From Odontocerum albicorne (lineage: Eukaryota; Arthropoda; Insecta; Trichoptera; Odontoceridae): a stretch of DNA of 64,000 nucleotides. Each line of letters starts with the position of its first letter. Within the stretch, counting starts at the first letter, position 1. The stretch lies in contig OX463842.1 of NCBI GenBank assembly GCA_949825065.1, positions 5,607,723 through 5,671,722 of the forward strand, given 5' to 3'. Positions 1 to 10,887 of the stretch are shown here, piece by piece. The translations under genes and the position numbers were made by a program. The notes under the pieces are model-generated. The model was not told the origin of the DNA. It worked only from the letters and a program-made list of their open reading frames with translations, and searched no databases.

Positions 1-599
1 TTGCCATTGACACTAATCACCGTCCATGGAATGCCTAATTAACTAAAAACAGTTTATTTAATGAATATAGAATAAAATAGAAACGGGTCAAGTATTTTAA
101 TACTTATTTTTTATTAATGATTTTCAAAAATGTAAAAGTTAAGAATTGATATTTTGCTTTTAAACACTTTTTGTTGGTATACACATACGAGTATGTACTC
201 TCCATTATCTCCTGAAATTTGTCGCATTGAATGCTATTCATCCTGTATAGGCTATGATGTGCGATGCGATGGCGCTATGGGAAGACCGACTTGCGGCCGG
301 TTGACCTATTCAGCGCTTTGTTTCCAATAACCGGGTCATTGGATAGGAGACAATTCAAACGACGCTATCTGCACACTATTAATTTAATGAGTAATAAGAA
401 TATTGTTTTGTGTCTGTGTCATTTGGTTTGAACAAAACATGTTTTTAAAGATTACGAATATTTAAATTATAATGACTGAAATTTCAAATAATTATAATAA
501 TAAAAGAAAAAATAATACAAAGACGTTAAAAGAACAAACTAACGAATTCAAAACCACTCATAAATTTTGCTAAAATCTTCCAAAAAATATTGTCTTTAA
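1..599. other. AT-rich spacer
   Basis: I see no supportable gene, exon or RNA. A less AT-rich patch lies near 235-360. The octamer TACGAGTA occurs at 186-193 (see findings). Confidence 0.6.
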
Positions 600-812
600 G
601 TGCTTCTTAAATCAGCACACACCACCTGTGTTATATATCTGATACTAGGAGGCAGACCATTCCACGACACAGGACTAGCAACGGCATAAGCTCTATGATA
701 ATACTCCGCCCTATTGCGTTGATTTGGAACAACCTAATTATTATTAGATGAAGAATAAATCAACCTTAACGTTCTACTTCTTTCCAAAGGAACAGCTCTC
801 AGACATATTAAA
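600..812 (-). pseudogene. LINE-F reverse transcriptase C-terminal fragment
   Basis: Reading the minus strand gives LRAVPLERSRTLRLI, then an in-frame stop, then VPNQRNRAEYYHRAYAVA and WNGLPPSIR. The last motif (W-N-x-L-P-x-x-I-R) is typical of the extreme C terminus of non-LTR retrotransposon ORF2 proteins of the CR1/Jockey kind. No catalytic domain is present, so this is a short 3' remnant. A second, more decayed copy lies at 32756-32886 on the same strand and begins with the same LRxVxLERSRTLR block. The exact clade is uncertain. Confidence 0.65.
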
Positions 813-1164
813 CATGTAATTAAATGAATAAGTTTAATGGATTTTTCTAAATATTTCTTACAAGTATTTAGATATGTATTATATTAAATAAAATTATCGA
901 TTATTGAAAAATTATATAGAATTAAATAAATTTAATTCAATTCCCCACTTCTTGTTATCATCCTTATTATTATAACCACAAGTTTTCTATTCGAAGAAAA
1001 AAATAAACCAATTAACAAGCAATTCTTTTACAATAATATCAAAACACTTGACCAACTTTTACTCATAATGTTAACAATTAAACGTACTAGTATTAATGAG
1101 TTTAAACAATTGAACGTTTTTGTTGTATTAACTGTTTATTTATTATAACCTTTTTTGTAATATA
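813..1164. other. AT-rich spacer
   Basis: Nothing recognisable. It ends at the TA that precedes the mariner-1 terminal repeat. Confidence 0.5.
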
Positions 1165-1866
1165 TCAGGTATTAACATAAGTTGTGTCCGTTTTTTTTTC
1201 AAATTTAAAAATGAGCATCAAAAGTAAAATAAAATGGTAAATGTTATTCGTCATTCGAAAGAAAAATGTCTGTTCCACAAGATATTGTGTTTGCTTGTAC
1301 GTTACATATATCATTTTATTTGATTACAAGCCTTCAAAATGGAATGTCAAGTAGACGAAAATGAGCATTTTCGACACTTCCTTCTGCTCGCGTTCAATCG
1401 AGGGAATAACGCTGCCAAAGCTGCTCGCGATATTTGCGAAGTGTACGGTGAAGATGCTATGAATGAAAGGACAGTTTGTCGATGGTTTTCGCATTTAAAA
1501 TACGGTAATTTCGACCTGAAAGACATGGAGCGTTCCGGACGACCAGTGGATTTTGATGAAAACCCTTAAACCATATTATTCATGAAGATCCTCTTCAAAC
1601 CACCGTAGAATTGGCTGAGCAGATGAATTGTAGTCACATGACTGTATACCGCCATCTTAAATCAATGGGAAAAGTCCATAAGTTTGGTGCTTGGGTTCCA
1701 CGTGTTTTGAGTGAAAACGACAAAAATCAACGTTCGACAATTTCTGCTGGTTTGCTCGCGCGTCATCGAGCTACGCATGGTAACAACCAAAGATTCCTTT
1801 ACCGCATCATTACTGGTGTTGAAAATTGGTTTGAAAATGGTGATGAAAAAAAAAATGGTGATGAAA
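1165..1866 (+). mobile_element. mariner-1 copy a, 5' half
   Basis: A TA dinucleotide at 1163-1164 is followed by a terminal sequence that, with small changes, also starts copies at 31163/31323 (+) and ends one at 12028 (-); the shared form starts TTAGGTGTTAACATAAG. The transposase N-terminal coding region follows. The 3' half, including the last two catalytic aspartates and the right terminal repeat, is missing; the sequence runs directly into repeat R-1 near 1867. The terminus starting TTAGGT resembles Hsmar1-type mariners. Confidence 0.8.
1339..1866 (+). pseudogene. Broken mariner transposase (mariner-1a)
   Basis: The start MECQVDENEHFRH and the block NERTVCRWF...MERSGRPVDFDE are the first helix-turn-helix and GRP-type linker of Tc1/mariner transposases. 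After codon 76 a one-base deletion (near 1563-1567, compared with the intact reading in the copy at 11602-11862) creates a stop. The frame resumes at about 1568 with IIHEDPLQTTVELAEQMNC, the second helix-turn-helix, then WVPRVLSE. The first catalytic Asp, expected in the motif TGDEKW, reads TGVENW, so the DDD triad is already lost. A short direct duplication of AATGGTGATGAAAA sits at the 3' break. Confidence 0.85.
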
Positions 1867-2075
1867 AATGTTTGGGTATGGACTGAAAAACGTCTGACAT
1901 CGTCGCGGCTTGAGTCACCCTCTATTGGTGGGGGTGTATCTCGGCTTGGAGGATATTATGGGATGAGCTCAAGCATTTTGATAGCTTATGTCTAAAATGT
2001 ATTTTCTTGAAATATATATGTGGTTTCAGGATGGTATGTTTGCTATCAATAAACCTTTATTTATTGTTGAAGTTA
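1867..2075 (+). repeat. Dispersed repeat R-1, copy A
   Basis: The block from GGACTGAAAAACGTCTGAC through TTTTGATAGCTT matches, in reverse complement, 5147-5447 and 29084-29213. It ends with a GCTATCAATAAACCT motif that contains AATAAA. It is fused directly to the broken mariner-1a. Identity of the family is unknown; an LTR or a 3' end of a retroelement is possible. Confidence 0.65.
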
Positions 2076-2126
2076 AAAATTCTCATTACGACCGAGAATC
2101 TAGTCTTAAGAATGACTTTACTTAAT

Positions 2127-2360
2127 TATATTTCTGTCTGAACTATTCTATTACCACTACTCAGTATATTTCTGTCTGAACTATTCTATTACCACTACTC
2201 AGTATATTTCTGTCTAAACTATTCTATTACCACTACTTAATATATTTCTGTCTGAACTATTCTTTTATCACTACTCAGTATATTTCTGTCTGAACTATTC
2301 TATTAACACTACTCAGTATATTTCTGTCTGAACTATTCTATTACCACCACTCAGTATATT
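2127..2360. repeat. Minisatellite, 38-bp unit
   Basis: About six head-to-tail units containing TATATTTCTGTCTGAACT. The TATA start recurs at 2127, 2165, 2203, 2241, 2279, 2317 and 2355, an exact 38-bp step. Units differ by only a few bases. Confidence 0.95.
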
Positions 2361-2867
2361 TTTTATTTTGAAAGAACAAATTTCATATGTTCGTTCGTAG
2401 AAAAATATTTATTTTTACCATTTCAAAGTAAATTCATCGTCAAAATAAGGTTCAAAGGACTTTGAGAACGGGAAAATTGAAATCAGAAAGTGAAAAATCT
2501 AAAGTTTTTAAAAATGCTAAGCATAAATTAAATAAATTCTTATTGAACAATAAATTTGTTTTGTGTCTTTTGGATCAAAAGACACAAGCAATAGCGATAT
2601 ATTTAAATAAATAACAATTCACAAAAGTAAAATGATTTTGCTTGTATCTGGTTTTGAAATATGAATGTGATCTGCCGTATCCAGAATTGCGCTCTCGCAG
2701 TCGGGATTTGCGCGGGATACACGCGCCGGGATTTGCCGGGATAATAGGTAAGTTATGGAGCCAGCGGGTACCCGCTGGGAAAAATTTACTAATAGTCAGT
2801 GGTTTCCAATAGTATATGATTTGAGAATAGCTGTTTATATAAAAATGTCTAAATGGTTGTTAGGTAC
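2361..2867. other. Spacer with a GC-rich palindromic patch
   Basis: Mostly AT-rich. At about 2680-2780 there is a GC-rich patch with four CGGGAT motifs and an 18-bp perfect palindrome CCAGCGGGTACCCGCTGG at 2761-2778. No coding evidence; a decayed DNA-transposon end is possible. Confidence 0.5.
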
Positions 2868-3515
2868 ACGATACATGTTTTTAATGTTACTAAAAACAAA
2901 GTGTGGTTTGTTTGTCTTGATGTTTTTAAAAACTTGTCTTGATGTGAACTAAAAACCAAATGTGGCTTGTTGGTCTTGATGTTTCTAAAAATTTGTCTTG
3001 ATGGAAACTAAAAACAAAGTGTGGTTTGTTTGTCTTGATGTGAACTTAAAACAAAATATGGCTTGTTTGTCTTGATGTTTCTTAAAACTTGTCTTGATGT
3101 GAACTAAAAACCAAGTGTGGTTTGTTTGTCTTGATGTGAACTAAAAACCAAATGTGGCTTGTTTATATTGATGTTTCTAAAAACTTGTCTTGATGTGAAC
3201 TCAAAACAAAGTGTGGTTTGTTTGTCTTGATGTGAACTAAAAACCAAATGTGGTTTATTTGTCTTGATGTTTCTAAAAACTTGTCTTGATGTGAACTAAA
3301 AACAAAATGAGGTTTGTTTGTCTTGATGTGAACTAAAAATCAAATTTTGGCTTGTTTGTCTTGATGTTTCTAAAAACTTGTCTTGATGTAAACTAAAAAC
3401 AAAGTGTGGTTTGTTTGTCTTGATGTGAACTAAAAATAAAATGTGGCATGTTTGTCTTGATGTTTCTAGAAACTTGTCTTGATGTGAACTAAAAACGAAG
3501 AGTGGTTTGTTTGAC
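2868..3515. repeat. Higher-order minisatellite, about 96-bp repeat
   Basis: Built from two 37-bp modules of the form GTCTTGATGTGAACTAAAAA plus KTGTGG.TTGTTT and one 22-bp module GTCTTGATGTTTCTAAAAAC. The short module recurs near 2920, 2980, 3076, 3171, 3268, 3366 and 3462, so the composite repeats about every 96 bp. Confidence 0.9.
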
Positions 3516-3995
3516 TTCTACACGGTTTAAGATATCTACCTAGAATTTCATTGATTGTAAACCTCCAAAATTAGTGTACTAAGGCATTATAGTAGTTGAA
3601 CTCTTGAGAACACGAGACTTATACAACAAAGATAACGTTTGAATGAGCTCCAAAGTTATTTAACACTAATTCATTTGAATACCCCCCCCCTCCCCCAACT
3701 ATTTATTCTAGGGTGCACCTTTAGAACCAGAGAGCCTATTATAAAAAAAAATTATAACCAGAGAATTAACAAGTTAACTGTGTACATAAAAAAAACTGTT
3801 TTAATTATATGAGCATGAAAGGTTATGATGTTCAAATTTGTTAAACAAACTTATTTATCTCCACGTCAGTATAACTACAATAGTCAATTTGTCCTGATGA
3901 GTATAAATAATGTTTTTTTTTATTCACAACGGTATTTAAATACCAACTTTGGCGGATTAAAGTTAAAAAAATGGCCGTGAAAAAAGACTAAAAAA
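3516..3995. other. AT-rich spacer
   Basis: No gene seen. A pyrimidine-rich C tract lies at about 3681-3697. Confidence 0.5.
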
Positions 3996-4175
3996 GCTGA
4001 ATGAATGCTGTTGAAATGCCTGAACTGAGATAATTCATGGAGTGACAGAATAGGGAATGAAGTAATTAGAAAGGAATGTAAACTTAAAGCTGATGTATTG
4101 AGTTAGATGAAAAAGAGCACGGTGAAATAGTTTGGGGGCGTGGAATGAATGCATAAAGAAAGATTAACAAAACAA
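3996..4175 (+). pseudogene. LINE-A (RTE-like) RT 3' fragment
   Basis: Conceptual translation in pieces gives DRIRNEVIRKECKLKADVLS, a stop, MKKSTVK and LTKQ, matching the C-terminal domain of the better preserved copy at 27899-28400. Several stops and small indels are present. The sequence stops before the 3' end of the family. Confidence 0.6.
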
Positions 4176-4280
4176 CAATACCGTGCAAAGATAAATTTGA
4201 TTACTTATGGAGATCGAATTCGTGACTTTTGGTTCAAAAGATAAATGTTTTACCAATAAAGTCACGAAAGTTGACAGATA
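4176..4280 (-). repeat. Possible tRNA-derived SINE head
   Basis: On the minus strand a B-box-like GAATTCGATCTCC follows about 35 bases after a TTGGTAAAACATT segment, the spacing seen in other SINE heads here. The A box is weak. Confidence 0.3.
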
Positions 4281-5146
4281 TATTAATTTTGGTCAAAAAA
4301 TTATTCGAATTCGAATCATTAAAAAATCAGTTTACAAATTTTAGGTTAGATATAACTGATTTTACCAAAGGACATTTTGAATGTAATGTGAAATATCGGG
4401 AATAGTAAAGACCCTGAATGCGTTTTAGGTTCGACGTTATAGAGAAAATCCTTAAATATGTTTTTAATAACTTTGCGGAGGACGTTGTAAAGCTGGAGAA
4501 AAATATAATGTTTTTTCTTAAAAAAAAAAAGAAGATTTTCCGGGATAATGGGGGATACGCGCAATTTTAAGAAGAATTATTTTATACTAATCGATTCAGT
4601 CGTTTGTCTCCTTTTTAGGCTCTCTGAGCCCGAAGGGTTAGCACCTTTCGATGACAGGATAAGTCCTTTTATGTCAGAATTGAACTTTTTATTCCACCGA
4701 ATTTGCTATAACCATTTTGTCTGTTATAACCCATTGAAAAACTTAAACCACTATTTGCACTATATTACCAAAAATGATCCAACGTACAATTTATTTGGAC
4801 TTCTTACATTACCTCGTTTGATCACACTTTGCCCCATTATTTCTCAAAATATGAATCCAGTAAAATATGTATTCAATTGTTAAATTTCATTAAATTTTTT
4901 TTTTCTCATAAAAGTTTATTATGAGACTTGATGTTTCCTTTAATATCGAATAACCTATTTTACAAAACATACATTTTCATTTGTTTTATGAAATCTATCA
5001 AATGCTTTTTTCATCCACGTTTCAATTTTCTGAAACAGTTCTCTCAGTGAGCGCTCGAGTTTAATTCTGAATGGATTCCGAGTCAATTTTCGTAAAATGT
5101 TTTTTTTTAATCGAAATTATCATTATTAACTGCTTTTCATCCATTT
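4281..5146. other. AT-rich spacer with an unexplained open frame
   Basis: An open frame of 111 codons (4548-4883, +) has no motif I recognise and AT-driven composition (many N, Y, F, L). I do not call it a gene. Confidence 0.4.
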
Positions 5147-5451
5147 TAATAAATACAGGTTTATTGATAGCCACCATAGTATGTACATATTATATACACG
5201 TACCCGGCGGTAAGTAATACACACCGGGCTTAAGAAAGAGATTGTCGGTCATAATTGGCTAACTTCGGCTTTGTAGAGCGTCGTCTCTGTCATTCATACA
5301 CGTGTTAGAAGCTATCAAAAGGCCTGGGTTCATCTCATAACATCACCCCGGCCTAGATTCACCCCACCAATAAAGGAGGAGCCCGGCCGCGAGGACGTCA
5401 GACGTTTTTTCAGCCCACATCCTTGTACATAAAGAACATATACGATACATA
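5147..5451 (-). repeat. Dispersed repeat R-1, copy B (longest)
   Basis: On the minus strand it runs from a GTACAAGGATGTGGGCTG block to GGCTATCAATAAACCTG. It holds a segment of about 110 bp that copy A lacks. One frame reads WAEKTSDVLAAGLLLYWWGE then SRPG and a stop, which looks protein-like but matches no family I know. Mariner-2 sits immediately beside it, at a TA. Confidence 0.7.
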
Positions 5452-6392
5452 TCCAGAAAGTAAGTGTACTGAATTTTTGTAGGTTACAATTTTTTTTATT
5501 TAAACAAAAAAAATACGTGGTTACCGTAGTACATATGTAAACTATTTTTCGACATAGTCGCCATTCCTCTCAATGCAGATGGTGAAGCGGGGTATCAACT
5601 TTTTGATGCCTTCCTCGAAGTAGTTTCCCGCCAACCCCTCCGTCCAGTTCTCCACCTCCTCCTTTACCTCCTCGTCGGTTGAAAACCTTTTTCCACCCAT
5701 GTGCAGCTTCAGGGAGGTAAAGAGATAGTAATCTGAAGGTGCTAGGTCAGGGAAATGCGCGGGATGGTTCAGGACATCCCATTTAAACGAGGCGATCAGT
5801 TCCTTCGTGGCGTTGGCCGTGTGTGGTCTGGCATTGTCGTGCAGCAGGCAGACTCCCTTTGTCAGCATGCCTCTCCTCTTGTTCTGAATCGCCCTCCGCA
5901 TTTTTTTTAGGGTCTCACAGTATCTTGCAGAGTTGATGGTCTCCCCTTGAGGCATATATTCAATTAAAATTATACCTTGACAGTCCCAAAACACGGATGC
6001 CATGATTTTCTTGGCTGAAATTGTGGTTTTGAACTTTTTGGCGGAGGGTGAAGAGGTGTGACGTGACCGTTTTTAAACGCGCGAGACCACTTGTACACAC
6101 TCGTACAATTCATAGCTTTATCATCATATGCAGTTTTTACCTCATTATAAACCTCAACCGGAGGTTTTCCCTTCCAAACGAGATAACGGATGACGCCGCG
6201 TATTTCGCACTTGGCGGGAGATTGGGTTGACATTTTTCACGAAACGTGTTAACGCGTCGACACTTCTCAACGTACTGACCTCGAACCGGTCTCGTTGCGG
6301 AGGGGAAGGGTCAGGCTACACGGAAGTGTAGCCAACATGTCGAAAATAAAATCCATCCGGTCGTGAGAGCCGCAGTACACTTACTTTCTGGA
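5452..6392 (-). mobile_element. mariner-2 copy a, complete ends, internal deletion
   Basis: Perfect 20-bp terminal inverted repeats TCCAGAAAGTAAGTGTACTG lie at 5452-5471 and 6373-6392, each flanked by TA (5450-5451 and 6393-6394). At 941 bp it is shorter than a usual full mariner of about 1.3 kb, because the middle of the transposase gene is deleted. A matching 3' half lies at 22216-22606. Confidence 0.93.
5542..6233 (-). pseudogene. Mariner transposase with deleted centre (mariner-2a)
   Basis: The N terminus starts MSTQSPAKCEIRGVIRYLVW and includes the first helix-turn-helix (MNCTSVYKWSRAFKNG). A deletion near 6050 removes the second helix-turn-helix and the region of the first catalytic Asp and shifts the frame. 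The C-terminal part runs from MASVFWDCQG through LLHDNARPHTA and PDLAPSDYYLF to NGDYVEK and a stop at 5542. The last two catalytic aspartates (HDN and PSD) are kept, with 34 residues between them, the DD34D spacing of the mariner lineage. Unable to make an active enzyme. Confidence 0.93.
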
Positions 6393-6431
6393 TACGCATA
6401 GTACTATATTTAGACAGTACAAGTTTGAGAG

Positions 6432-6770
6432 GCATGGCCGCCTGGTAACACACTGTACTAACATACGGAAGGTCACTGGTTCGCTATGTTACTCCCTTCG
6501 AATGACAGGTATTTTTTCCGCCTAATATTCAGGTTTATAAGGATACTCGTACTTGTAACTTCAGTCATATCTATTCTTTAAAAAAAGGGAAAAACATGCC
6601 GGTGTGCTCCGATTATTTCACTTTGGTGTGCCATCGGTATGGCCAGTGAGTTTGCTGATGTGAAACGAATCACTCACTTAAAAAAAAACTTCACGACACA
6701 GCTTAACTTGCCAACTAAATGGACGATGAATTGTTGAAGGGATCCTCGAATACGAGGCCCAGCAACGACG
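6432..6770 (+). repeat. SINE S1, long copy, tRNA-derived head
   Basis: Starts GCATGGCCGC, has a B-box-like GGTTCGC, and ends GAGGCCCAGCAACGA. The same order is found in reverse at 40571-40857, and partial copies at 35024-35252 and 42897-43013. The copy carries TACTCGTA at 6544-6551 where its relatives have six fewer bases. Confidence 0.7.
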
Positions 6771-7668
6771 ATGTTGATGAAATAATAACTACCGAAAATT
6801 TTGAAATATATTAAAACTACTATATATAAATTTCATCGAATTTAGAATGGTGTTGATTCGATTTTATAATTGCAAGTGTTTGCTAAAATTCAAGCGCATA
6901 CGCGTCACAAATATTTTATACAATGTAAGAATCGAATTACTCCATATCTGATTTAGTGGAAAGTTTTAATGTTAATATTGTTGAGTTCAGGAGGACCCTT
7001 TTTCGGCATTTGATCAACGATAAGTTTTGACTGGGTAACTTTTGAAAGAGATTTGTATCTATCTATTTTTTTTATTAAATTTGATTAATTTTATTTGGTT
7101 AATTTTTTACTTTTCGTGTTCAATATATTGGTGTTTGCATACGTTTTTTAAATGAATATTAATATACCAATTATTATTATAAAATTGTTCCAGTGATATG
7201 TAAAGAATATTTAAGGGTCGTAAATTTTGTCGATTTATAAAGAATTATGCTTTTTTATTCTCACCTTTTAATTTGTTTTTATATATACATTTACTTTGTT
7301 ATCCAAGTTTCTTCAAATTAAAATCCTTTTCTGCGATGTTTCTTTATTTGTAAATTATAATAGTGACCGCCATTCTATTTAGTTGTCTTATCCTTTGTGA
7401 AAGTTTTCGAATCACATCCATCATCCTTACTCTTACAAACACTCGCCCCGTTATATCATTGTTTGAAGAAATATTAAGCTTTTTGGGTTGTTATTTGTCT
7501 GAAGTCAAATATTTTATAAGCCCTGGATGTATTTTAAAATGACATTGCCAGGACATAGCAGAGTTCTTTTTCCTTTATTTTTTTTCGACATTGAGTTTGA
7601 AACACAGTTAGAAGTTACGTACAGTTGGGACACTTTTAAAAGTTTTAAAATTTCTGAATAAATTAGAT
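6771..7668. other. AT-rich spacer
   Basis: No coding or RNA signal I can support. Confidence 0.5.
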
Positions 7669-8378
7669 CAGTGTTCCCCAACCGGTGGTCCGTGGCCCGG
7701 TGCCGGGCCGCATAGACTTTCCACCGGGCCGCAAACAGTATGTCAAATTTCAAGAAATTCGCCATGCAAAAATATTAAATATAGGATTTTTTCGCTTGCA
7801 CGTTGACTTGTATTTTTAGTAATTGTTAAATAAATATAATTGGTATGATAATGCGACACGGTGGTCGCTGGTTTTCTCAGAATGGACAGTCATAAATCTT
7901 CTCAGATCCACTTAGGGAGAACGGAAATATTTGCTCTTGGATAGTGAACTCGGATGCAAAACCCTACCTAAATATAATATTTTTCCAAGAATTTCATAAT
8001 ATATAATTGTTTTCATTTTGGAATGGACCGGTGAGAGTACATACAAGTAAAATAATGTCAGAGACAGCACTGCAGCCAAGAATAGCCAATATATTGGCAA
8101 AGATGCAACAACAGGTTTCGCATTAGTTTGTTGAAAAAACCCCATTGTTTTTGTTAAATTTTAATTGTATCAGACAATGTTACAATTAAAATTGTAACTG
8201 TTTTATGTATATTTGTTAATTAAATTGTAGTTACATACGAGCATGTCCATCTGTCACAATATAAGATTAAAAAAATATTAAATAAAAAAACCATTTTTAT
8301 TTCAGTATTAGTGGTCCGCGAAAATTTTTTCCTTTTTTTTACCGGTCCACAGGTCTAAAAAGGTTGGGGAACACAGTT
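7669..8378. mobile_element. Non-autonomous hAT element
   Basis: The left end CAGTGTTCCCCAACCGGTGG and the right end reading GGTTGGGGAACACAG are inverted repeats of hAT type (15 bp, one mismatch), followed inside by the G/C-rich 'ccgggccgc' segment common in animal hAT ends. The flanking 8 bp are only weakly alike, so the insertion is old. No transposase domain is recognisable inside the 710 bp. Confidence 0.75.
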
Positions 8379-8675
8379 TTATAGGGGTAGAAACAATTAC
8401 GTGAAATAATTCGTTTGATGTATACATAAACGATGCAAGAATCAATAAAATCCTTTAATTTTTAATCATTGAATATTTCAACAAGAACAAAAAAATTAAT
8501 ATTTAATAATTATGGTTTGTGGTATGACCTGAATATTTTTACTTATTGTATTTTCTTTTTACACGTGACATTTTTTTATGAATACATAATTTATGAAGAA
8601 CAACAGGTAATGTCATATGGACGCACAATTTTTATAGATATGGGTTTGTTGCTTTTCATTTGTCGTGTCTTCTGA
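8379..8675. other. AT-rich spacer
   Basis: An open frame at 8469-8675 is compositionally AT-driven and has no known motif. Confidence 0.4.
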
Positions 8676-8890
8676 AAACTAGGCTTTTGCCGGTATCTTA
8701 CTGAGGACATGGTATAAATGGGTTAATATTTTTTTTCTGATTCTTGATAATACAATACTCCGTTGAAAACTCTAATCAACTTGATAAACAGTGATTATTA
8801 CGTATGTATCACGCGAATCAAATCCCGCATACTTTATCATAAAAGACAGACCAAAATGTCCATCCTACAATCTTTTTCAGAATAATTAAA
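8676..8890 (+). repeat. Dispersed repeat R-2, copy A
   Basis: Shares TATCTTACTGAGGA, AAAACTCT, an ACG...ATGCGAATCAA-like block and the CCATC..ACAAT end with 59036-59250 on the same strand, at moderate identity. Family unknown. Confidence 0.55.
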
Positions 8891-9504
8891 AGGTTCTAAC
8901 TGCCTAAGAGTTCCATTTAATTAATAATATAATGATGAATTAATTTATTTGCATGATACTTTTCAATACATCCGAATTGGTGATTCAGACATGTCGAATA
9001 GTGTGGCCGGTAGACATCGCTATTCTCAGTCCCAATTCATCGAGCATACAGGTTAAGAACCATTTGAATAGACATGTTCGTCATCGTACGTATTGGCAAT
9101 ACTAGCTCGTCGATGAATATGTAGTACTAATAAAAACAAACACACAGTAGCACAAATCTAGCGTTTGTGAGTATTGTCTGATACTGGGATTTTTTTTGGT
9201 ACCATTGGGAATCGAACCCAAAATCTGCGGGTGCAAGCAAAGCATTAAACTATCTATCTGGGTCACTGAGGTTGTCAGTTTACTTTCAGTTTCACTTTTT
9301 TTTCACGCAGTATCTGTTACATTTACTCTGGCAGTTTTGGAAATTTAGTTTTTTTTTTATCACGTCGGGGTCATCACTTTAGCAGAATGGTTCTTATGGG
9401 AAGAGATGATGATGGTTTGTTTGTTGATAAATAATAAAACACGTTAGATCGCAATGCGGAAAGAGAGTCTGTCCAATTTTATAAGTAACGTAGGTATTTA
9501 TATC
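8891..9504. other. Spacer with SINE head at 9190-9275 (-)
   Basis: On the minus strand 9190-9275 reads AGTTTAATGC...GGGTTCGATTCCCAATGG, a good Pol III B box in a tRNA-like setting. The rest holds nothing I recognise. Confidence 0.5.
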
Positions 9505-9860
9505 TTTTTAAAATGTGCGCGAGAATGCGCTCGCGATATGCCTACGTCTCGTTTCTGTGAATGCAAAACGATTAATTGTTGTATGTAGGTATCATTCAAA
9601 TACGGAACCGGCGAGACAGCCGTGGTGCGTTCGCTCTCTAGTATGGAATGCGGTCCGCTCGGCTATGGGTTGAATGGCCGGCGTGTGAACTTCGGACTCG
9701 TCTATTTAGATTTATCGAGGAATGCGAAGGTCATTTCATCGGTCATTGACCGTATGTATGAATGCCCACAGTATTCGAGTGGGCGACCGCCACAATATGA
9801 ATACATGAGCAATCTAAAGAGAGAAAGAAGAAAAACAGTGAAAAATAATAGTTAAACAGT
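9505..9860 (+). other. GC-richer island with 77-codon open frame
   Basis: This segment is clearly richer in G+C and CpG than its surroundings. The frame 9622-9855 encodes MVRSLSSMECGPLGYGLNGR..., ending in a basic stretch KRERRKTVKNN. I recognise no domain. There is a hairpin GCGAG..CTCGC at about 9520-9537. It could be an untranslated or coding exon of a host gene, a promoter island, or part of an unlisted repeat. I see no convincing splice pair. Confidence 0.35.
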
Positions 9861-10735
9861 TGTAAGTAATAGTAATACAATTTTTTAAAACAAAAAAACG
9901 TATATTATAATTGCAATATATATTTTTTTATCCACTTTACACGGATTTCTCCTGTTACATATAGAGGGTCTGCTTCTAGAGTTAGCTTATTCGTTAGGAA
10001 GAATATTAGCCAGGATTCTTCTCATACTGCTAGACGGTACCGAGAATATATCAACAGTGTCATTCAGTTGTTTGAATATCTCTATACCACGCGTGACTGA
10101 GTGTTAAGCCATGATATTCGTTCTGTAAGTTGGTCTGTAGAAGTTGATATTAGTTTTTGATAGTTTTATTTCTATTCAAAGGTGTATTTTTTATTTTTAA
10201 AAAGTGACAATGACAACGTCTTATAAAACACAAAAAATATATTGAATTGTAATGTTTTTCATAGAATAACTATCACCTGTATACTCATGATGCATATAAA
10301 ATGTATGAAATTTAAACTCCAAAGTAAATAGATTGGGCATGAATAAAAATTAGTTATTATTAAGAAAAAAAATAAGATTCCAATTTATCAATATGCCGAT
10401 AAATATTATACATTACAAAACAATATCAATGAAGCTGTCATGCCCAATTTTTATTCTTGATTGGAATTTTATTTCTTTTCAAATATGATATTCATGGTAG
10501 AACATTGTGATGCTTTCAAGTCTTCGATACTGTGACATATTATTTATATTAAATACATATATTGGTTGTACGATAAAATGTACAATATAATACCGTTACG
10601 GTATTAGCTCTTTGTATGGAAAGAGATTTTATGCTGACATAAAGACGGTTCATTCTGGAGATAGTGACGTGATAAATATATGGGCTTATGAAAATATTTC
10701 AGGAAGCTCCTAGCGCCAGTGGTCACAAACTCAAA
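9861..10735. other. AT-rich spacer with imperfect inverted repeat
   Basis: An imperfect inverted repeat spans about 10325-10500 (arms with GGGCATGA / TCATGCCC and AAGATTCCAAT / ATTGGAATTTT). Otherwise nothing seen. Confidence 0.45.
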
Positions 10736-10887
10736 ACATGCAATGGAAATAAATGTGTAAACATTGTAAAACACTGTTTATTCCACTTTATGTAACGGTA
10801 TAACCCTACCGGTTTCAAGGTTTTCACCTCATCATCAGGGGAGTACAAACAGGACTGAATTATGTTCGAAATGGTACCGAAATATTT

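Noticed and set aside
4548..4883. 111-codon open frame as a host gene
   Set aside because: AT-driven composition, no known motif, no splice or promoter context, and overlapping open frames on the other strand.
7912..8145. 77-codon frame inside the hAT element as a transposase piece
   Set aside because: No BED finger or hAT dimerisation motif; it is a hydrophobic frame in AT-rich DNA.
10325..10500. MITE
   Set aside because: Arms are imperfect, there is no clear target duplication and no second copy in the window.
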